Source of the DNA: an uncultured Rhodospirillales bacterium
GTDB taxonomy: Bacteria > Pseudomonadota > Alphaproteobacteria > Rhodospirillales > Defluviicoccaceae
Assembly (NCBI GenBank): GCA_937127205.1
Contig: CAKZLS010000092.1
Span: forward strand, 1 to 45,173
DNA length: 45,173 bases
Direction: 5' to 3'
Of this stretch, positions 1 to 8,811 are shown piece by piece. Made by a program: the position numbers and the translations under genes. Under the pieces are notes generated by a model. It ran no database searches. It was not told the DNA's origin and saw only the letters and a program-made list of their open reading frames with translations. How positions within the stretch are numbered: the stretch's first letter is position 1; the number at the start of each line of letters is the position of its first letter.

Positions 1-126
1 TCGAAAACGCTTGAAGATGGGTCCCCATCGCCGGCGCGGCTCCTCCTGCCGAGGAGGCGAGAAACTCGATCACAAAGAGTCATTACTAACGACCGTTGGT
101 ATAAGGGCGAGAAAGAAGAGCGCTTC
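1..126. other. Upstream region of glnD, no gene recognised
   Basis: No coding region is supported here. A frame ending in a stop near position 14 could be the last codons of an upstream gene, but too little is present to identify it. A short GC-rich dyad (about 47-62) lies ahead of a second dyad at 84-101 that belongs to a repeat family seen elsewhere in the window. A purine-rich stretch just before 127 serves as ribosome binding site for glnD. Confidence 0.4.
84..101. repeat. Short dyad, copy 1 of the TACCAACG repeat family
   Basis: The left arm (84-91) and right arm CGTTGGTA (94-101) form an imperfect compact palindrome with one mismatch. The right half and the following TAAGG match the right arm of the inverted repeat after trpS and the element before the hemerythrin gene. 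All three copies are intergenic. Confidence 0.45.
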
Positions 127-2931
127 ATGACCCGTGTCACTAATCGCCGCGCGATCATCAACCGAAAGTCTCTGGTTCGCGAACTCGAGGAGCAAGCGAA
201 TTGGGTGGGATATTCGCCGGATACCCACAACAACTTTCTGCAGATATTCCGAGCGGCCCTTTACCGCGGGGTCGGTGAAGTTCGCCGCCGTTTTGAGGAA
301 GAGAATATCAACGGCGCGGAAGTGGTGCTGGCGGACGCTTATCTGGTGGATCAACTGGTTCGTGGGATTTACGACTTCGCGATCAAGTATGTTTATCCCT
401 CTCCCGACCCCGCGGCCGCGGATCCCCTGGCCATTGCCGCGACAGGCGGTTACGGACGCGCGGAACTGTCACCGTTTTCCGACATCGACCTCATGTTCTT
501 GCTCCCGCCCAACCCGGAACAACGGACCGAGCAAATCGTCGAGTTCGTTCTCTATATGCTGTGGGACATGGGTCTCAAGGTCGGCCAAGCGACGCGGACC
601 GCGGACGAATGCGTCAAGCTGGCGAAATCGGACCTGACCATCCGTACCAGCCTGCTAGAGGCGCGTTGGCTGTGGGGCGACCGGGACCTCTACCATCAGT
701 TCGAATCTCAATTCATGAACGAGTTGGTTGCTGTTACCGGCAGCCAGTTCGTCGAACAGAAGCTCGCCGAGCGCGACGCGCGTCACGAACGGATGGGTGA
801 TTCCCGGTATGTCCTCGAGCCGCACATTAAAGAAGGCAAGGGCGGGTTGCGAGATCTGCAAACCCTGTTCTGGATCGCCAAATATCTCTATCGGGTCAAG
901 GACATGGACGAATTGTTCGAGCGTGGCATTTTTACCAACTCGGATGTTCGCGATTTCCACAGAGCACAGAATTTCTTGTGGACCGTGCGGTGCCATCTCC
1001 ACTACGCGGCTGACCGGCCCGAAGAACGCCTGACGTTTCCCTTTCAGGATATCATTGCCAAGCGCCTCGGTTACAACGACCGCGCCAGCGGACGCGGCGT
1101 CGAAAGATTTATGAGACACTATTTCCTGATGACCAAGACCGTTGGCGACCTGACCCGCGTCTTATGCGCCGTGCTCGAGGAAGAACATAAAAAGAAGCGC
1201 ATGCGTTTTCGGATGCCGACGTTCTCTTTGTTCCGCCGCACCCGCGACGGTTTCACCCTGGACGGAGGCCGGGTGGCGCTCAACGGCGACAGTATACTGT
1301 CCGACAACCCCGTCAAAATTATTGAATTATTCCACGAGGCCCAGCGGCTGGAACTGGACATTCACCCGCATGCCCTGCGTCAAGTTAACCAAAACTTGCG
1401 TCATGTGGATGGTGCGCTGCGCGAAAACGAGGAAGCAAATCGGTTGTTCACGGAGATGCTCATCTCCGAGAACGATCCGGAGACGACGCTCAAGCGTTTG
1501 AATGAGGCGGGTGTATTTGGACGCTTTCTTCCCGATTTCGGCCGCGTCGTCGCGCAAATGCAATACGACATGTATCACGTCTATACGGTGGACGAGCACA
1601 CCATCCGGGCCATCGGCATTCTTCGTAGTCTCGAAACAGGCGCATTGAAAGAGCAGCATCCGACGGCAACCGAGGTGGTGGCGGACATGCGTTCTCGCCG
1701 GGCGCTCTACATGGCGGTGCTGTTGCACGATATCGCCAAAGGCCGCGGCGGCGATCACTCGGAGATCGGTGCGGAGATCGCTCTCCACGTTTGCCCACGG
1801 TTCGGGCTGGACGACTGGGAAACGGAGACCGTGTCCTGGCTTGTTCGCTATCATCTGCTGATGAGCAGAACGGCGTTCAAGCGGGACGTAGACAACCCCA
1901 AGACGGTGACCGACTTCATCGCCGAAGTGCAGTCGCCGGAACGATTGAGAATGCTTTTGGTGCTGACAGAAGTCGACATTCGCGCGGTGGGACCAGGCAT
2001 CTGGAATGCCTGGAAGGGCAGCCTGCTAGGCGAACTCTACTATCGTGCGCTTGAAGAAATGGAGATGACCGGTGGTCAGCCGGTGGAGCGCCGGACCATC
2101 CGGGTCGAGCGGGCCAAGGCCAAACTGCGGGAGCGCTTGGCCGACTGGGACGAGGTCACCCTGGAGCATACGATTGCGAGCGGCTACCCCGACTACTGGC
2201 TGGCGTTCCAGACGAATGATCATGTCCGACATTTCGAAATGATGCGGGAGGCCTCAAGCAAGGACGAGCCGCTGCATGTGGAAACCTGTCATCATCCGAC
2301 CCTCGATGTGACGGAAGTGGTCCTTTACTCTCCGGACCACCCCGGGCTGTTTGCTCATATTGCCGGCGCCATGGCGCTCACGGGCGCATCCATTGTCGAT
2401 GCCAAGGTGTTTACCCTCGCCAACGGCATGGCACTCGATACGTTCTGGATTCAGGATATTTCGGGCCGCGCATTCGACAGCCCCGAACGTATCGGCAAAT
2501 TGATCCGCCGGATGGAGCAGGCGGTGAAGGGGAGCATGTGGCCGGCGCGGGAATTACAGGCCGTCAGAGCGAAGGCCTTGCCCAGTCGAACAGGCGTGTT
2601 CACGGTGTCTCCCGCGGTCATTATCGACAACAAGGCCAGTGCCGGCCACACCGTGATCGAGGTCAATGCGCGGGACCGGCAAGGGTTGCTGCACGATGTG
2701 ACATCGGCCATCACCGATCTCAACATGCAGATCGTGAGTGCGCACATCTCGACCTACGGCGAGCGGGCGGTCGACGTGTTTTACATCAAGGATGTTTTTG
2801 GTCTGAAGGTGGACGATCCGTCAAAACTCCGGCGTATCGAACGGCGGCTTCGCAAGGCGATCACGCCTCCAGACGATGGGTCGCCGGACGTTAAGAACAG
2901 CGGAAATAAAAGGGCCGCCGCGGCCGAATAA
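127..2931 (+). CDS. glnD: Bifunctional PII uridylyltransferase / uridylyl-removing enzyme GlnD
   Basis: GlnD senses glutamine and uridylylates or deuridylylates the PII proteins, setting nitrogen assimilation; it is cytoplasmic. The 934-residue product has the full family layout. A nucleotidyltransferase domain carries GGYGRAEL at 107-114 and SDIDL at 118-122, with metal-binding Asp119 and Asp121. An HD phosphohydrolase domain has its His-Asp pair at 534-535 and a second conserved HSE motif soon after. Two C-terminal ACT domains lie at roughly 730-805 and 842-915. The ATG at 127 follows a purine-rich AAGAAGAG ribosome binding site. The gene stands 58 bp before murJ on the same strand, so the two may be cotranscribed. 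Length and motifs agree with an active enzyme, and nothing unusual was seen. Confidence 0.97.
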   Translation: MTRVTNRRAIINRKSLVRELEEQANWVGYSPDTHNNFLQIFRAALYRGVGEVRRRFEEENINGAEVVLADAYLVDQLVRGIYDFAIKYVYPSPDPAAADPLAIAATGGYGRAELSPFSDIDLMFLLPPNPEQRTEQIVEFVLYMLWDMGLKVGQATRTADECVKLAKSDLTIRTSLLEARWLWGDRDLYHQFESQFMNELVAVTGSQFVEQKLAERDARHERMGDSRYVLEPHIKEGKGGLRDLQTLFWIAKYLYRVKDMDELFERGIFTNSDVRDFHRAQNFLWTVRCHLHYAADRPEERLTFPFQDIIAKRLGYNDRASGRGVERFMRHYFLMTKTVGDLTRVLCAVLEEEHKKKRMRFRMPTFSLFRRTRDGFTLDGGRVALNGDSILSDNPVKIIELFHEAQRLELDIHPHALRQVNQNLRHVDGALRENEEANRLFTEMLISENDPETTLKRLNEAGVFGRFLPDFGRVVAQMQYDMYHVYTVDEHTIRAIGILRSLETGALKEQHPTATEVVADMRSRRALYMAVLLHDIAKGRGGDHSEIGAEIALHVCPRFGLDDWETETVSWLVRYHLLMSRTAFKRDVDNPKTVTDFIAEVQSPERLRMLLVLTEVDIRAVGPGIWNAWKGSLLGELYYRALEEMEMTGGQPVERRTIRVERAKAKLRERLADWDEVTLEHTIASGYPDYWLAFQTNDHVRHFEMMREASSKDEPLHVETCHHPTLDVTEVVLYSPDHPGLFAHIAGAMALTGASIVDAKVFTLANGMALDTFWIQDISGRAFDSPERIGKLIRRMEQAVKGSMWPARELQAVRAKALPSRTGVFTVSPAVIIDNKASAGHTVIEVNARDRQGLLHDVTSAITDLNMQIVSAHISTYGERAVDVFYIKDVFGLKVDDPSKLRRIERRLRKAITPPDDGSPDVKNSGNKRAAAAE

Positions 2932-2989
2932 CCGTCCCTCAACACAAGGTTTTCTTTCAACGTTCCGTGAAAGTCGTTAGACACAAATC

Positions 2990-4543
2990 ATGGTGCTGCT
3001 GCGCTCCATTGCCACCATCGGCGGCCTCACGTTAGTCAGCCGGATATTCGGCTTTGTCCGGGACATCCTGATCGCCGCGGTTCTCGGCGCCGGGCCGGTG
3101 GCGGACGCGTTTTTTGTCGCCTTCAAGTTCCCTAATTTGTTTCGACGGCTGTTCGCCGAGGGCGCGTTCGCGGCCGCTTTCGTGCCGATTTTTGCGGGGT
3201 TGCTTGAAACGGAAGGTCCGGCGAAGGCGCGTGCGTTCGCCGAGCAATCTCTCAGCGTGCTGATGGTGGTCTTGCTCGGGTTTGTGGCCGTTATGCAAAT
3301 GATCATGCCCGTCGCCATGTACGGCATGGCGCCCGGATTCGCCGACAATCCCGAGAAGTTCGATCTCGCGGTTCAGTTCACACGGATTACTTTCCCTTAT
3401 CTGTTGTTCATTTCGCTGGTGTCTCTGATCGCCGGTGTTCTCAATTCCTTCGGACGTTTCGCCGCGGCCGCCGCAACGCCGATCCTTCTCAACATTTGCC
3501 TGATCATCGCGGCACTGGTGCTGGCGCCGCTCACACCCACCCCGGGACACGCGCTGGCTTGGGGGGTTGCCGTAGCTGGCGTCGTCCAGTTCATCTGGCT
3601 ATTTTACAATTGCGGGCGGCAGGGCATCTGGTTGCGGTTGCCCCGGCCGCGAATCACGCCTCAGGTCAAGCTGCTTTTGGTTCGTGCCGTACCCGTGGCC
3701 ATCGGCGCCGGCATCTATCAGATCAACCTGCTGCTCGACACCGTGATTGCGTCTTTTCTGCCCTCCGGGTCTATTTCCTATTTGTTCTACGCCGACCGTG
3801 TGAACCAGCTTCCGCTCGGAATCGTTGGTGTCGCCGTCGGCACGGCTTTGCTTCCGTTGTTGTCCAGGCAGCTCAAATCCGGCCAGGAGGCCGGTGCGCT
3901 TCACAGCCAGAACCGGGCGCTGGAATTCGCCCTGCTGCTGACCGTGCCGGCCGCCGCGGCGCTGATGGTCATCGCCGAGCCGGTGATTTCAGTGCTGTTC
4001 GAGCGCGGCGCTTTCGGCGCCGCCGAGGCCAAGGCAACGTCGGCCGCGCTTGCCGCTTATGCCACCGGGCTCCCAGCCTATGTGATGATCAAAGCGCTGA
4101 CGCCAGGCTATTTCGCTCGCGGCGATACCAAAACCCCGGTCAAGGTCGCAGCGGCGACCACCGTGATCAATCTTCTGCTTAACCTCGCGCTCATGGGACC
4201 GTTTCTCCACGTGGGTATCGCCATCGCCACCGCCGTGTCGTCATGGATGAATGCCGGCCTGCTCGCCTTCATCCTTTACCGCAGGGGGCATTACTCCATA
4301 GACGAACGCTTGAAGCGCCGGCTGCCGCGCATTTTGCTGGCCAGCGCCGGCATGGCCGCCGCGCTGTTCTTCGCGGACGAGGCATTGGCTCCTTGGTTCG
4401 AGGGCAATACGGTCGTCCGGATCATGGCCCTGGCCGCCCTGATTGGCGCGGGGCTCGCCACCTTCGCGGTCCTTGCGAACTTGTTCGGCGCCGCGCGGCC
4501 GAGGGACCTGCGCAGCCTGATGCGGCGCAAGGACGTGTCTTGA
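2990..4543 (+). CDS. murJ: Lipid II flippase MurJ (MviN)
   Basis: MurJ is the inner-membrane flippase that moves the peptidoglycan precursor lipid II to the periplasmic face. The 517-residue product starts with the typical motif around TLVSRIFGFVRDILIA (residues about 11-30), followed by ADAFFVAFKFPNLFRRLFAEGAF. The charged residues of this segment are the ones known to line the MurJ cavity. Repeated hydrophobic segments run through the whole protein, consistent with the 14 membrane helices of the family. The ATG at 2990 has only a weak ribosome binding site, so coupling to glnD is possible. The order glnD-murJ-trpS is common in alphaproteobacteria. Confidence 0.96.
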   Translation: MVLLRSIATIGGLTLVSRIFGFVRDILIAAVLGAGPVADAFFVAFKFPNLFRRLFAEGAFAAAFVPIFAGLLETEGPAKARAFAEQSLSVLMVVLLGFVAVMQMIMPVAMYGMAPGFADNPEKFDLAVQFTRITFPYLLFISLVSLIAGVLNSFGRFAAAAATPILLNICLIIAALVLAPLTPTPGHALAWGVAVAGVVQFIWLFYNCGRQGIWLRLPRPRITPQVKLLLVRAVPVAIGAGIYQINLLLDTVIASFLPSGSISYLFYADRVNQLPLGIVGVAVGTALLPLLSRQLKSGQEAGALHSQNRALEFALLLTVPAAAALMVIAEPVISVLFERGAFGAAEAKATSAALAAYATGLPAYVMIKALTPGYFARGDTKTPVKVAAATTVINLLLNLALMGPFLHVGIAIATAVSSWMNAGLLAFILYRRGHYSIDERLKRRLPRILLASAGMAAALFFADEALAPWFEGNTVVRIMALAALIGAGLATFAVLANLFGAARPRDLRSLMRRKDVS

Positions 4544-4619
4544 CCGAAACCGGTTAGATGGCCATAAACCGCCGCGTTGGTATTATCCGTTGTTTTCATC
4601 CGTTATTCTTGAAAGTCCA

Positions 4620-5624
4620 ATGAAACGCATCCTTTCAGGCATTCAGCCGACCGGTCATCTGCATCTCGGTAATCACCTCGGCGCCATCCGCAACTGGGTG
4701 CGTTTGCAGGACGAGTTCGAGTGCTTGTTTTGCGTCGTCGACATGCACGCCATCACCGTGTGGCAGGAGCCGGCAGAGCTGATCGCCAATACGCGCGAGG
4801 TGGCGATGGCCGTTCTCGCGGCGGGGATCGATCCGGAGAAGAACGTCCTGTTCGTTCAGAGCCACGTGCCCGGTCATGCGCAGTTAGCCTGGATCTTCAA
4901 CTGCGTGGCCCGGCTGGGATGGCTGAACCGAATGACCCAGTTCAAGGAGAAGGCCGGCAAAAGCCGCGAGAACGCGTCCGTCGGCTTGTTTGCCTACCCG
5001 GATTTGATGGCCGCCGACATTCTTTTGTACAAGGCCACCCATGTTCCCGTGGGCGAGGATCAAAAACAGCACCTGGAACTGACGCGAGATATTGCCCAGA
5101 AATTCAACAACGATTTCGGCACCGAGCTGTTTCCCATTGTGGAGCCACTGATTTTCGGCCCGGCCACGCGGGTCATGTCGCTCCGCGACGGAACCAACAA
5201 GATGAGCAAATCGGATCCCTCGGACTATTCGCGCATCAACATGACCGATGATGCCGAACTTATTGCGTTGAAGATCCGTAAGGCGAAAACCGATCCCGAA
5301 CTGATCCCCGACTCGGTCGACGGCATCGAGGGACGGCCGGAGGCGGCCAATCTCATGGGTATTTATGCCGCTCTGGCCGATCAGGAGCTCGAGGCCATTT
5401 GCGCGCAGTTCGGCGGCTGGCAGTTCTCGAAATTCAAGGCGGAGCTCTCCGATCTGGCGGTAGCCCGCCTCGGCCCCATCACCAGTGAAATAAACCGGCT
5501 GAAAGACGATCCGGCATATGTGGACGGTGTGCTGCGTGATGGCGCCGAACGTGCCCGGGCCATCGCCGAGCCGGTGATCGAGGAGGTATATAAGACAGTG
5601 GGATTTTTGACCGGCAATGGGTAA
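4620..5624 (+). CDS. trpS: Tryptophanyl-tRNA synthetase
   Basis: A class I aminoacyl-tRNA synthetase that charges tRNA-Trp. I chose the ATG at 4620 because the protein then begins MKRILSGIQPTGHLHLGNH, the usual start with the HIGH-type signature right after the N-terminus. An in-frame start 30 nt upstream would only add ten unconserved residues. The KMSKS loop is at residues 194-198, and the 334-residue length is normal. It lies 76 bp after murJ. Its stop codon touches the left arm of a perfect inverted repeat (5624-5666), which may shape the 3' end of the transcript. Confidence 0.97.
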   Translation: MKRILSGIQPTGHLHLGNHLGAIRNWVRLQDEFECLFCVVDMHAITVWQEPAELIANTREVAMAVLAAGIDPEKNVLFVQSHVPGHAQLAWIFNCVARLGWLNRMTQFKEKAGKSRENASVGLFAYPDLMAADILLYKATHVPVGEDQKQHLELTRDIAQKFNNDFGTELFPIVEPLIFGPATRVMSLRDGTNKMSKSDPSDYSRINMTDDAELIALKIRKAKTDPELIPDSVDGIEGRPEAANLMGIYAALADQELEAICAQFGGWQFSKFKAELSDLAVARLGPITSEINRLKDDPAYVDGVLRDGAERARAIAEPVIEEVYKTVGFLTGNG

Positions 5625-5666
5625 TACCAACGATCACAATGAACCCCTATCAGTGATCGTTGGTAT
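5624..5666. repeat. Perfect 14-bp inverted repeat after trpS (TACCAACG family)
   Basis: The arms 5624-5637 (ATACCAACGATCAC) and 5653-5666 (GTGATCGTTGGTAT) are exact reverse complements around a 15-nt AT-rich loop. The right arm plus following TAAAG recurs in related form at 94-106 and 37164-37178. No T-run follows, so it is not a classical intrinsic terminator. The dispersed copies suggest a small extragenic palindromic repeat. The right arm also supplies a TTGGTA that could serve as a -35 element 16 bp from TAGTAT (5682-5687). Confidence 0.7.
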
Positions 5667-5755
5667 AAAGTCCGACTTCTATAGTATGTCTTGACGGTGG
5701 GTGCCGAGCCGCCCATATTTTCAACGCAGGTCTTTAGGGAAAAAAAGAGAGAGCC

Positions 5756-6319
5756 ATGTTCATTCAAACCGAGACCACCCCCAACCCGGCGACACTGAAG
5801 TTTCTTCCCGGTTGTGACGTTATGCCCGCAGGCACGGCGAATTTTACCGGTCCGGAGGATGCGCGCCGCTCACCGCTGGCCCTCCGTGTTTTCGAGGTGG
5901 ATGGCGTCTCCGGTGTTTTTCTTGGCAGTGACTTTGTAACCGTCACAAAAACGCCCGACCGCGATTGGGATGTCATGAAACCCATGATCCTGAGTTCGAT
6001 CATGGAACATTTCACCTCTGGCGACGAGGCGGTTTCCGAACACGCCGGTGCTGAGGGAGCAGGCGGCGGTGACGAGGCGATGGATGGCGACATCGACGCC
6101 CAAATCAAGGAACTGCTGGAAACCCGCGTGCGGCCGGCCGTTGCTCAGGACGGTGGCGACATCACCTTCGAGAGTTTCGAAGACGGCATTGTTTATCTTC
6201 GGATGCAGGGAGCCTGTTCCGGTTGCCCCAGTTCCACCATGACTCTCAAGCACGGCATTGAAAATATGCTGAAATATTACGTTCCTGAGGTGCTTGAGGT
6301 TCGCTCCGTGGAGTGGTGA
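5756..6319 (+). CDS. NifU/Nfu-family Fe-S cluster scaffold or carrier protein
   Basis: This 187-residue protein has two domains. The Nfu N-terminal domain spans about residues 1-88 and starts MFIQTETTPNPATLKFLPG, the standard family opening. The NifU C-terminal domain spans about 110-185 and carries the cluster-binding CxxC (Cys154 and Cys157, in CSGCPSS). An acidic, Gly-rich linker joins them. Such proteins hold and hand over 4Fe-4S clusters to client enzymes in the cytoplasm. Several likely Fe-S clients are encoded in the window (MiaB, the GlpC-like protein, FrdB), though Nfu targets are not fixed by proximity. The ATG at 5756 follows an AGAGAG-type ribosome binding site. The gene stands alone. 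Confidence 0.93.
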   Translation: MFIQTETTPNPATLKFLPGCDVMPAGTANFTGPEDARRSPLALRVFEVDGVSGVFLGSDFVTVTKTPDRDWDVMKPMILSSIMEHFTSGDEAVSEHAGAEGAGGGDEAMDGDIDAQIKELLETRVRPAVAQDGGDITFESFEDGIVYLRMQGACSGCPSSTMTLKHGIENMLKYYVPEVLEVRSVEW

Positions 6320-6379
6320 GGAACTGCTTCCAGCGATCGGTTCGTCACTTTAGCGGCGGCGCACTTGAGTAGAGCTTTT

Positions 6380-6408
6380 TTGAAAATTTGCCTCTAATCG
6401 CGTACAAT
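6380..6408 (+). promoter_or_regulatory. Sigma-70-type promoter candidate before the Bax-like gene
   Basis: TTGAAA (6380-6385) and TACAAT (6403-6408) are separated by exactly 17 bp, each one mismatch from the consensus hexamers. The predicted start near 6415 would give a leader of about 120 nt ahead of the ATG at 6538. This is the clearest promoter-like pair I saw in the left part of the window. Confidence 0.55.
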
Positions 6409-6537
6409 AAGACGTCAGGCGGCTTTTGGAAGCGCGGCAACGTTAACCGTGCGTGAGAATTTGGGCGACTGCTCGGCGTGACGTCACAAGAACAAAGCCG
6501 ACTGACAAGGCGACGGTTCTTGGCAAGATAGATTCCG

Positions 6538-7527
6538 ATGAGAATTCTGCACTACGGCGTAATAGGTACGATGGGCGCCCTCGTGGGCATACTCGTCGTG
6601 CTCGTCTCCGTTCGTCCTCCGGCGGAGGAGACGCGGGCGCCGCAGGCGCGGTTGGTCCCCGTTTTTCAAACAGACGCCGGCGGCTTCGGACTGCCCAACA
6701 GAATGATCGGGATCACCACCGGCGCGCGTCCGTTAACAGCGGACTCATTGTCTGAAGACATCCCCGGCATGGGTTACGATCTCGATCTGGTGGGTTCCGG
6801 CAATGTCGCCGTGCCGCGTTTGTTTCTCAGTAACCTGCCTTCGGATCTCGAATCTCTAAACGAGGAAGAATCCCGGAAAGTTGTTTTCTTCCGAGTTGTC
6901 CTGCCCTTAATCCTGTATGCCAACGAAGAAATTGTGGCCGATCGGAAGCGTCTTTGGCGTATCCGCTACGCGGTGCGCCGCGGACTTAGGTTGAGCCCGC
7001 AGGATCGCTTGTGGCTCATCATCAAGGCCGAGGAGTACCGGGCAGAGCCCGGAGATCTCGATGATCTTGCCCGCCGTATCGACGTCGTTCCGCCTTCCCT
7101 GGCGCTGGCGACGGCGGCCTTGAATAGTGATTGGGGAACGTCGGCGCTTTCGCACCAGAGAAATGCGTTGTTCGGCCTGCCCGTGGATGCGGCGCCACAA
7201 GTCGAGGCGGTAACGTCAAGCAATTTGACCTTGGGCAGAGCCCAGGAGGCCTGGAGCTTCGACTCACTTTTGGAATCCGTGCGGGCCTATGTCCAAAATC
7301 TCAATGTCCACCCCGCTTACGATCAATTCCGCGAGACCCGTGCCGACATGCGGCGTGGCGGGGCGCCTTTGGACGGTGTGTTGTTGATCCCTTCTCTCAA
7401 GACCGCCTCGCAACAGCGTGCCGGCTACACCGACACCGTCCAATCCATCATGGAGGCTAACGACTTGAGACGGCTCGATGACGCACGATTGCAGTACGCA
7501 CCTTCTGTTTCCGAGCCGTCTGCTTAA
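6538..7527 (+). CDS. Bax-like, membrane-anchored glucosaminidase-fold protein; catalytic Glu replaced
   Basis: The 329-residue product opens with a hydrophobic segment (about residues 7-26) that looks like an uncleaved signal anchor, placing the rest in the periplasm. Residues about 120-245 resemble the Bax / endo-beta-N-acetylglucosaminidase domain: VVLPLILYANEEI, then VPPSLALATAAL, then WGTSALSHQRNALFGL. In Bax and related peptidoglycan hydrolases the core reads ALESGWGTS or AAESGWGTS, with the Glu as the presumed catalytic acid. Here it reads ALNSDWGTS, with Asn196 where Glu is expected. The protein may therefore bind peptidoglycan without cutting it, or use another residue. Fold-level assignment is fairly secure; enzymatic activity is doubtful. 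Confidence 0.75.
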   Translation: MRILHYGVIGTMGALVGILVVLVSVRPPAEETRAPQARLVPVFQTDAGGFGLPNRMIGITTGARPLTADSLSEDIPGMGYDLDLVGSGNVAVPRLFLSNLPSDLESLNEEESRKVVFFRVVLPLILYANEEIVADRKRLWRIRYAVRRGLRLSPQDRLWLIIKAEEYRAEPGDLDDLARRIDVVPPSLALATAALNSDWGTSALSHQRNALFGLPVDAAPQVEAVTSSNLTLGRAQEAWSFDSLLESVRAYVQNLNVHPAYDQFRETRADMRRGGAPLDGVLLIPSLKTASQQRAGYTDTVQSIMEANDLRRLDDARLQYAPSVSEPSA

Positions 7528-7613
7528 TTTAAACGCCTTCTCCCTCGTCGTGCGGTCCTAAGCGCCCTACATCTTGTGTTTGTTGAGACGGCAACAGGCA
7601 CGCGGAGGCGCCG

Positions 7614-8204
7614 GTGAAAAACGCGATCGACGAGAATTCCCTTGATGTTCTCTTCCGACAGGCACGAACCCACAATGGCTGGCGAGACGAGCCGGTTGAC
7701 GCCGGTTTGCTCACCGATGTCTGGAATTTGGCGAGAATGGGTCCAACCAGCGCAAACTGCAGCCCCGCGCGGATCGTGTTCGTCTTGTCTAACGAGGCCA
7801 AGGAAAAGCTCAAGCCGTGCCTGATGGAGGGGAATGTTGAGCAAACCATGACGGCGCCCGCGACCGCTATTTTCGGGCACGACTTGGAGTTTCATGAACG
7901 ACTGCCGGAACTGTTTCCTCATACGGACGCACGATCGTGGTTCGCGGGAAAAGAGGCGCACATCCGGACGACCGCTTTCCGAAACGGCACCTTGCAGGGA
8001 GCGTATCTCATGCTCGCCGCCCGTGCCTTGGGCCTCGATTGCGGGCCCATGTCGGGGTTTGACAACGACAAGGTCGATCAGGCGTTTTTTGCCGGCACCA
8101 GCATTAAGTCCAATTTTCTATGCAATCTGGGCTACGGCAATCCCGACACGCTGCGTCCCCGCAACAAACGCCTCGAGTTCGACGAGGCCTGCTCGGTGGT
8201 TTAG
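7614..8204 (+). CDS. rutE: RutE-type nitroreductase family protein (putative malonic semialdehyde reductase)
   Basis: The 196-residue protein matches the RutE/HadB branch of the FMN-dependent nitroreductases along its length: ARTHNGWRDEPV near the N-terminus, RMGPTSANCSPARIVF (FMN and substrate region), LFPHTDARSWF, and ALGLDCGPMSGFD. RutE reduces malonic semialdehyde, a toxic product of pyrimidine degradation, to 3-hydroxypropionate. No other rut genes are in the window, so the physiological substrate is uncertain. The GTG start at 7614 lies a few bases after a GGAGG ribosome binding site. The gene converges on the dipeptidase gene with a single base between their stop codons. Confidence 0.85.
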   Translation: MKNAIDENSLDVLFRQARTHNGWRDEPVDAGLLTDVWNLARMGPTSANCSPARIVFVLSNEAKEKLKPCLMEGNVEQTMTAPATAIFGHDLEFHERLPELFPHTDARSWFAGKEAHIRTTAFRNGTLQGAYLMLAARALGLDCGPMSGFDNDKVDQAFFAGTSIKSNFLCNLGYGNPDTLRPRNKRLEFDEACSVV

Positions 8205-8205
8205 C

Positions 8206-8763
8206 TCACATCAGGCCTTCGGTAAGCGCACTGTCAGACAAGAGCGGGTAGTGCCGATCAGCATCGAACAGCTGGTAGTGCCACCACTCGTTTCGGAAAA
8301 AATCGAACCCAGCAGCGGTCATGATGCCGAGCAGGATCATGCGGTTGCGCTGAGCGCCAACGGGGATTGCGGTATCTCCGTGCCATGAAGATGGGGTCAT
8401 GTCGTCGAAGGACGTACCCATGTCCAGGTCGCGGCCGGTTGACGCGTCAACCAGTGTCAAATCCACGGCGGTCCCTGTGCTGTGCCGCGAGCCGGTGCGC
8501 GGATCGGCGATATAGTCCGGGTTTGGGAAGTGGCGCCACAGGACCCACTGCGCTTCGGTGGGCCGGAAGCCATCGAAGATCTTAAGCCGGTACCCGAGAG
8601 GAGCGGCCAGTTCAACGGCGCGGCGCACCTTTTCCGCAGCGTCGGAGTGCAGATAGCACGCCGCGCGTCGGTATACAGTCTGGCCCGTAAAGTTCCCGTC
8701 TGTGGCGTAGGCGATATCTAGCTCGACGCCGTAGGATTCCGAGGTTATTTCGATTAGGGACAT
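8206..8763 (-). CDS. ddpX: VanX/DdpX-type D-alanyl-D-alanine dipeptidase (peptidase M15D)
   Basis: The 185-residue product carries all hallmarks of the VanX family. The zinc-binding motif SRHSTGTAVD supplies His94 and Asp101. EWWH supplies catalytic Glu159 and the third zinc ligand His162. DGFRP supplies the conserved Arg67. These enzymes hydrolyse D-Ala-D-Ala to D-alanine, either for wall-peptide recycling (DdpX) or, in glycopeptide resistance, to remove the normal precursor (VanX). No D-Ala-D-Lac ligase or vanS/vanR genes are nearby and no signal peptide is visible, so recycling is more likely. The frame stays open far upstream through tsaB, but homology starts at MSLIEITSES, so I place the start at 8763. 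It is divergent from tsaB with 48 bp between. Confidence 0.88.
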   Translation of the reverse strand: MSLIEITSESYGVELDIAYATDGNFTGQTVYRRAACYLHSDAAEKVRRAVELAAPLGYRLKIFDGFRPTEAQWVLWRHFPNPDYIADPRTGSRHSTGTAVDLTLVDASTGRDLDMGTSFDDMTPSSWHGDTAIPVGAQRNRMILLGIMTAAGFDFFRNEWWHYQLFDADRHYPLLSDSALTEGLM

Positions 8764-8811
8764 GGACCGATCCTGGTATTTGTTTCCTGCAAACCAGTGT
8801 AATGAAGAATT

